A stretch of DNA of 8,634 nucleotides, from positions 1 through 8,634 of the forward strand of contig CALAEZ010000201.1 in NCBI GenBank assembly GCA_937891125.1, given 5' to 3'. Under the pieces are notes generated by a model, which saw only the letters and a program-made list of their open reading frames with translations, did not search any database and was not told where the DNA came from. This document shows, piece by piece, positions 6,336 to 8,634 of the stretch (position 1 is its first letter; every line of letters starts with the position of its first letter). The translations under genes were made by a program, and so were the position numbers. The stretch is from an uncultured Treponema sp. (GTDB taxonomy: Bacteria; Spirochaetota; Spirochaetia; Treponematales; Treponemataceae).

Positions 6336-6953
6336 TCAGCTGATAAACCGCTTATGGGCAAGTTTGACGTTGTTTTGCTTTACCATTGCATATTGCAACG
6401 TAGTGTCTATGCGTTCATGCCCAAGCAGACTCTGTAACTGTTCTATGGGCATTCCTTTGTCTATTGCCATAGTTGCGAGCGTTCGCCTGAACTTGTGCGG
6501 ATGTACTTTGTGGATTTCTAGCCTTTTCCCCATTTTTCGCAGCCGAGCCTCTATACTGCCTATTTTAATTCTGTTAAACGGAGCACGCAGCGACACGAAC
6601 AGTGCAGGATTCGAGTCTTTCCTATTTTTCAAATATTCGCATAGCGTTAGTTTAGTTCGGGCATCAAAGTAGACAAGTCGCTCCTTGTTTCCTTTACCCA
6701 AAAAGAACTGTTGCAATGTTTTTATGTAATAGTGCAAAGTCTTATCGGAACATCCTTCAATGCGCTTTGCAGAGATGAACAGGTGTATATAATCTTGGTT
6801 TGATTTTTCCGCTTGTGTAATCTGTTTATCTGTCTTTATGACCTCGATGTCTTCGAAAATGCAGTTCATTGTTCTTTTGAGCATCTCTAACTGTTCATTA
6901 TTTAGGTATAAAACCATATCTTGCAATACTTCGTGAATAATTCTTTCTTTCAT
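6336..6953 (-). pseudogene. Tyrosine recombinase/integrase with an internal in-frame deletion
   Basis: The 205-residue reading frame starts at the ATG at 6953, with AAGGA at 6965-6961 seven bases upstream. A TTG further up (6968) would remove that signal from the leader, so ATG is preferred. The C-terminal half is a typical XerC/D-like catalytic domain: the beta-hairpin lysine in GKGNKER (86-92), HPHKFRRT (H153, R156), LLGHERIDTT (H179) and nucleophile Y188 in LQYAMV. The N-terminal part ends with the start of a core-binding domain (KTLHYYIKTLQQFF). That joins directly to GKGNKER with no intervening rest of the SAM-like domain and no TG-R-SEL block with the first catalytic arginine. Roughly 100-130 residues usual for the family are missing, yet the frame is intact. 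Strand exchange activity is therefore unlikely. It is convergent with fabG and is probably the relic of an integrated element. Confidence 0.8.
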
Positions 6954-7043
6954 GTATATTTCCTTCAAAACGAGAAAGAGTGTATATCCGCAAGAGTATT
7001 ATGTAAATTACAGATTATATTATTTTCCTCAAATACCTGTGCC

Positions 7044-7184
7044 CTAGTAGTGTAAATTGCTATTTACCAGATTAAACACTCCGCCTTGGCCGGGCAGATT
7101 CTTATTGCGTTCGCGCGCTTCGTAGTTATACAGACCAGTCTCGCTGTCCATCTCTTTACCGGGCTTCTTCTGCTTTACTTGGAT
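7044..7184 (-). pseudogene. Rhs/YD-repeat protein fragment (hyperconserved core end)
   Basis: The minus strand encodes an unannotated fragment reading IQVKQKKPGKEMDSETGL, then YNYEARERNKNLPGQGG and VFNLVNSNLHY, before TAG at 7046-7044. GKEMDSETGLY-Y-AR matches the Rhs core terminus motif (usually GKE-D-ETGLYYYGARYYDP), where a toxin tip would follow. LPGQGGVFN...N-HY resembles the later part of such cores, so an internal stretch looks deleted. The frame is open only from about 7226, has no start codon and no body, so this is a relic. Rhs proteins are large secreted polymorphic toxins or wall-associated proteins. Nothing here suggests function is kept. Confidence 0.6.
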
Positions 7185-7186
7185 TA

Positions 7187-7366
7187 AAAGAAGCTGATAT
7201 TCCTTCTGAATCTGTAAACACCAGATTTACAAAACGCCTGAAAGAGCTGGAAGCTCTGCCGGAAGAGAAGAGTTTATTAAGAACGTCTGATTTTTTTATC
7301 TCTCTTTTTCCGCAGGATTTTCTGCCCAGTTTTACTAAGTCCTTGTATTTACTGCATTTAAAATAA
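7187..7366 (+). pseudogene. C-terminal fragment of a probable XRE/HTH regulator
   Basis: A plus-strand open stretch ends at TAA 7364-7366 and reads LKEADIPSESVNTRFTKRLK, then ELEALPEEKSLLRTSDFFI. The RLKELEALPEEK...LLRT-D pattern is typical of the tail of small Xre-family repressors of prophages and integrated elements. No start codon and no helix-turn-helix precede it. Its 5' side abuts the antisense Rhs relic at about 7165-7190. The last ~20 residues look degenerate, possibly after a frameshift. The call rests on pattern memory only. Confidence 0.4.
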
Positions 7367-7406
7367 AAAAAACTGGTCAGAACCTGTTTTGACCAGTTTT
7401 TAGAAA
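7361..7406. terminator. Bidirectional intrinsic terminator after brnA
   Basis: A 12-bp stem AAAAACTGGTCA-type (7368-7379 with 7390-7401) with a 10-nt loop is flanked by an A-rich stretch on the left and Ts on the right. On the minus strand it ends in a long T run, so it should stop brnTA transcription 20 bp after brnA. On the plus strand it would stop the XRE relic. Confidence 0.8.
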
Positions 7407-7422
7407 TTTAAAAAAAATTAAC

Positions 7423-7734
7423 TCAGACCGTCATATACGGGCAGTGATTTTCATATGCCCATCTTAAAGCCTGATTCAACCTCTGCTGATATCCTTTTCC
7501 GCCTTTTTTTAATGCATCCAGGATATCAAGATCTATTTTTGTATGAACGTCACCTTTTTTCATCTTGAGCCATTCTGGATGAACTTCATACCAGGGACGG
7601 AATTCTTTAAGTTCTTCTTTTGTCATCTTCGGACAGTCAGAAAAGTCTGTATTCTTAAAACTCATTGCAGCATTTATTTCTGCTTCTGTCAAAGGCGGCA
7701 ATTTCTTTACTTCATCTAGCGTCATAGTTTTCAT
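7423..7734 (-). CDS. brnA: BrnA-type antitoxin
   Basis: From the ATG at 7734 the product has 103 residues. BrnA antitoxins bind and neutralise BrnT and repress the operon through a C-terminal ribbon-helix-helix. Here the N-terminal part (MTLDEVKKLPPLTEAEINAA, FSDCPKMTKEEL) is followed by the RHS-like C-terminus KIDLDILDALKKGGKGYQQRLNQALRWAYENH. The ATG at 7734 is preferred because AGGAGG lies nine bases upstream (7749-7744). A start at 7812 would extend deep into brnT. The gene overlaps the 3' end of brnT by 23 bp, which is the usual toxin-first order for this family and implies coupled translation. It is terminated by the hairpin at 7361-7406. Confidence 0.85.
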   Translation of the reverse strand: MKTMTLDEVKKLPPLTEAEINAAMSFKNTDFSDCPKMTKEELKEFRPWYEVHPEWLKMKKGDVHTKIDLDILDALKKGGKGYQQRLNQALRWAYENHCPYMTV

Positions 7735-7999
7735 AGTACTCTTCCTCCTCATCTTCTTCAGCCTTTCGTGCTGATATGATTCTTGTATTTCCGTTTCTGT
7801 CTGTTGCGACAACGAAAAGAACCAGCATATCAGAAACCCGTCCGATTATGTTTATCCGCTCTTCTTCAAGCGTTGAATGCTCAAGATCAAGTTTTTCAAC
7901 ACGCTTCTCATCAAGAAAAACACGGACTGCCATTTCAAATGAAATACCGTGTTTCTTCTTGTTTATGGCATTCTTCTTTTCATCCCATTCAAATGTCAT
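7712..7999 (-). CDS. brnT: BrnT-type ribonuclease toxin
   Basis: The 95-residue product is a BrnT-family toxin, a RelE-fold ribonuclease that inhibits translation under stress until BrnA rebinds it. Diagnostic blocks are FEWDEKKNAINKKKHGISFE (3-22), EERINIIGRV (about 46-55), LVLFVVATDRNGNTRIISARKA (59-80) and a YYE-type tail (EEYYENYD). AGGAA at 8011-8007 stands seven bases before the ATG. All landmark motifs are intact and the length is normal, so the toxin is probably active. The acidic tail (EEDEEEEYY) is somewhat stronger than usual. It is first gene of a two-gene operon and may be what has maintained this otherwise decayed accessory region. Confidence 0.9.
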   Translation of the reverse strand: MTFEWDEKKNAINKKKHGISFEMAVRVFLDEKRVEKLDLEHSTLEEERINIIGRVSDMLVLFVVATDRNGNTRIISARKAEEDEEEEYYENYDAR

Positions 8000-8011
8000 T
8001 TTTTAATTCCT

Positions 8012-8046
8012 ATGTACATAATATTCTGTACATGTTTTGTCGTCAA
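8012..8046 (-). promoter_or_regulatory. brnTA promoter with paired TGTACA operator candidates
   Basis: On the minus strand TTGACG (8046-8041), a 17-nt spacer and TATTAT (8023-8018) predict a start at about 8011. Two TGTACA palindromes (8013-8018 and 8027-8032, 14 bp centre to centre) flank the -10, the proximal one lying inside ATGTACAT (8012-8019). Two equally spaced half-turn sites suit a ribbon-helix-helix repressor such as BrnA, giving autorepression. The operator role is inferred. Confidence 0.65.
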
Positions 8047-8058
8047 GTATTTTCTTAA

Positions 8059-8092
8059 ACTTTTGTATTTTCCGCCAGGAAAATGCAAAAGT
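8059..8092. repeat. 15-bp hairpin H0 upstream of brnTA
   Basis: Positions 8059-8073 pair with 8078-8092 around a GCCA loop, with a single T-G wobble (8066-8085). It starts 13 bp beyond the brnTA -35 box and lacks a T tract long enough for a convincing terminator on either strand. It is the first of several stem-loops in the 8059-8311 interval. Confidence 0.6.
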
Positions 8093-8152
8093 CGCTCCCG
8101 CAGGGCATAGTACAAAATGATTGCTTATCTTTCCAGAATATTGCTTCGGCAC

Positions 8153-8178
8153 GCAGTTTTACCTCCCTGTAAAACTGC
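8153..8178. repeat. 10-bp perfect hairpin H1
   Basis: GCAGTTTTAC (8153-8162) pairs perfectly with GTAAAACTGC (8169-8178). The loop CTCCCT is complementary to AGGGAG at 8294-8299, which overlaps the Shine-Dalgarno-like sequence further right. No gene covers it. Confidence 0.6.
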
Positions 8179-8184
8179 TAAACA

Positions 8185-8260
8185 GAACACGCATTATTTT
8201 CAGTCCGTCTTCCTGACGGCTGTCCGTTCACGCTTTGTGTTCACAAAATAATAAGTGTTC
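8185..8260. repeat. Long imperfect stem H2 with a nested hairpin
   Basis: GAACACGCATTATTTT (8185-8200) pairs with AAAATAATAAGTGTTC (8245-8260) at 14 of 16 positions. The 44-nt interior holds a second stem, CCGTC/GACGG (8205-8209 with 8215-8219). This arrangement suggests a folded RNA or a small palindromic mobile element. Confidence 0.5.
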
Positions 8261-8311
8261 TTTTCACCTTCGCTTATATAATTGTGAAAAAGGAGGGAGC
8301 GCCGGCCGGCG
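8261..8311. repeat. Hairpin H3 and 12-bp palindrome H4
   Basis: TTTTCAC (8261-8267) pairs with GTGAAAA (8284-8290) around a 16-nt loop that contains a perfect TATAAT (8277-8282). Next comes AGGAGG (8291-8296) and then the self-complementary CGCCGGCCGGCG (8300-8311), which is strikingly GC-rich against its surroundings. Confidence 0.45.
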
Positions 8312-8312
8312 A

Positions 8313-8432
8313 ATGGTATTTTTTGTAATTTTTACATTTGTATACAACAGGGCTATGTGTTTACGAATAAATCCTTGTACCGCTGTAAGTTATCTGTGCC
8401 TGTATACAGTGCTTTATCTTGCGAGTTCCTGA
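8313..8432 (+). CDS. Possible 39-residue hydrophobic small protein (tentative)
   Basis: An ATG at 8313 opens a 39-codon frame reading MVFFVIFTFVYNRAMCL and ending YLCLYTVLYLASS. It is hydrophobic at both ends, so a small membrane peptide is conceivable. AGGAGG lies 16 bases upstream, too far for normal use unless the 12-bp palindrome between them folds and shortens the distance. A perfect TATAAT at 8277-8282 would start RNA just before that Shine-Dalgarno, but no good -35 is seen. AT-rich DNA readily gives such peptides by chance, so this is a weak call. The longer in-frame extension to 8235 uses a non-ATG start without support. Confidence 0.2.
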   Translation: MVFFVIFTFVYNRAMCLRINPCTAVSYLCLYTVLYLASS

Positions 8433-8520
8433 CAAACTCAAAGTATCGAAGTTTTTTGAAGATGTGACAATCCGCCGGGCGGCAGTTTTTCTATATCATT
8501 TTTTAAATTGGACGATTAGC
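8433..8520. other. Short non-coding stretch before the right-edge gene
   Basis: No gene is supported here. A small GC-rich inverted repeat CCGCC/GGCGG (8472-8482) followed by CAGTTTTT could be a weak plus-strand terminator, but a stem of at most four pairs is feasible. TGTATACA, found at 8339-8346, recurs just before this interval at 8401-8408. Confidence 0.25.
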
Positions 8521-8531
8521 AGGTGAACAGA

Positions 8532-8634
8532 ATGTACGTTATATGGCGGAGCGGACTGCAGCCAGTGTCGCTGCCGGTGATAAACTTTAGGAAATTTCTC
8601 GCCGGCATTGATACCAGGAAGGCTGCTGCATATA
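8532..8634 (+). CDS. 5' part of an unidentified protein-coding gene running off the window
   Basis: From ATG 8532 the frame is open for 34 codons to the edge and reads MYVIWRSGLQPVSLPV, then INFRKFLAGIDTRKAAAY. AGGTG at 8521-8525 is well placed, six bases upstream, which supports a real start. The basic, helical FRKFLAGIDTRKAAAY segment could belong to a DNA-binding or recombinase N-terminus, but too little is visible to name a family. Confidence 0.4.
   Translation, partial: MYVIWRSGLQPVSLPVINFRKFLAGIDTRKAAAY

Noticed and set aside
7052..7067. Inverted repeat GTAAAT-TGCT-ATTTAC upstream of the recombinase as a core binding site
   Set aside because: It falls inside the Rhs coding relic and is explained by its codons. 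No partner site was found.
7735..7812. N-terminal extension of BrnA by 26 residues
   Set aside because: It would lie inside brnT and ignores the AGGAGG placed before the ATG at 7734. The shorter form matches the usual BrnA length.
8153..8260. Integron attC-like site next to a toxin-antitoxin cassette (treponeme integrons carry such cassettes)
   Set aside because: The inverted repeats do not have the RYYYAAC and GTTRRRY end boxes, no second site flanks brnTA, and the nearby recombinase is not IntI-like.
1..8634. CRISPR arrays or regularly spaced direct repeats
   Set aside because: None were seen. The repeated structures are inverted repeats of differing sequence.

Overview
The window looks like the chromosome of a spirochaete, most likely a Treponema-type organism. 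This is an inference from four things: orphan TRAP-type substrate-binding lipoproteins with loose spirochaetal lipoboxes, a stand-alone rpsD, a membrane GGDEF protein, and relics of Rhs and XRE genes. No species-level marker was recognised.

Layout. Positions 1-884 are housekeeping on the minus strand: the 5' part of tRNA-Asn(GUU) with a near-perfect promoter, then rpsD (ribosomal protein S4) with its own promoter and an intrinsic terminator. Positions 885-4322 form a minus-strand operon: two paralogous TRAP (DctP-family) substrate-binding lipoproteins followed by a membrane diguanylate cyclase. No TRAP permease (DctQ/DctM) is present in the window. The second binding-protein gene and the cyclase gene are in the same reading frame, separated only by TAG and two codons. 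The operon promoter places transcription initiation on the A of the first ATG, so the mRNA is probably leaderless, and a perfect inverted repeat covers the -35 box. Positions 4461-6179 are divergent fabD-fabG (fatty acid synthesis), closed by a 13-bp stem-loop that contains the fabG stop codon.

From about 6180 onward the DNA is accessory and scarred. It holds a tyrosine recombinase that appears to have lost its central segment in frame (including the first catalytic Arg), a minus-strand fragment of an Rhs/YD-repeat protein, a plus-strand C-terminal fragment of a probable XRE regulator, a bidirectional terminator, and an intact BrnT/BrnA toxin-antitoxin pair with TGTACA operator candidates over its promoter. 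About 500 bp of hairpin-dense, largely non-coding DNA follows, and the start of an unidentified plus-strand gene runs off the right edge.

How the genes may work together. The most interesting proposal is that the binding proteins serve as extracytoplasmic ligand sensors for the co-transcribed diguanylate cyclase rather than as transporter components. NspS-MbaA and LuxP-LuxQ are precedents for a periplasmic binding protein feeding a membrane signalling protein. This is inference from gene order, the shared frame and the absence of permeases. The right-hand part reads as a graveyard of mobile and polymorphic elements in which only brnTA still looks functional.
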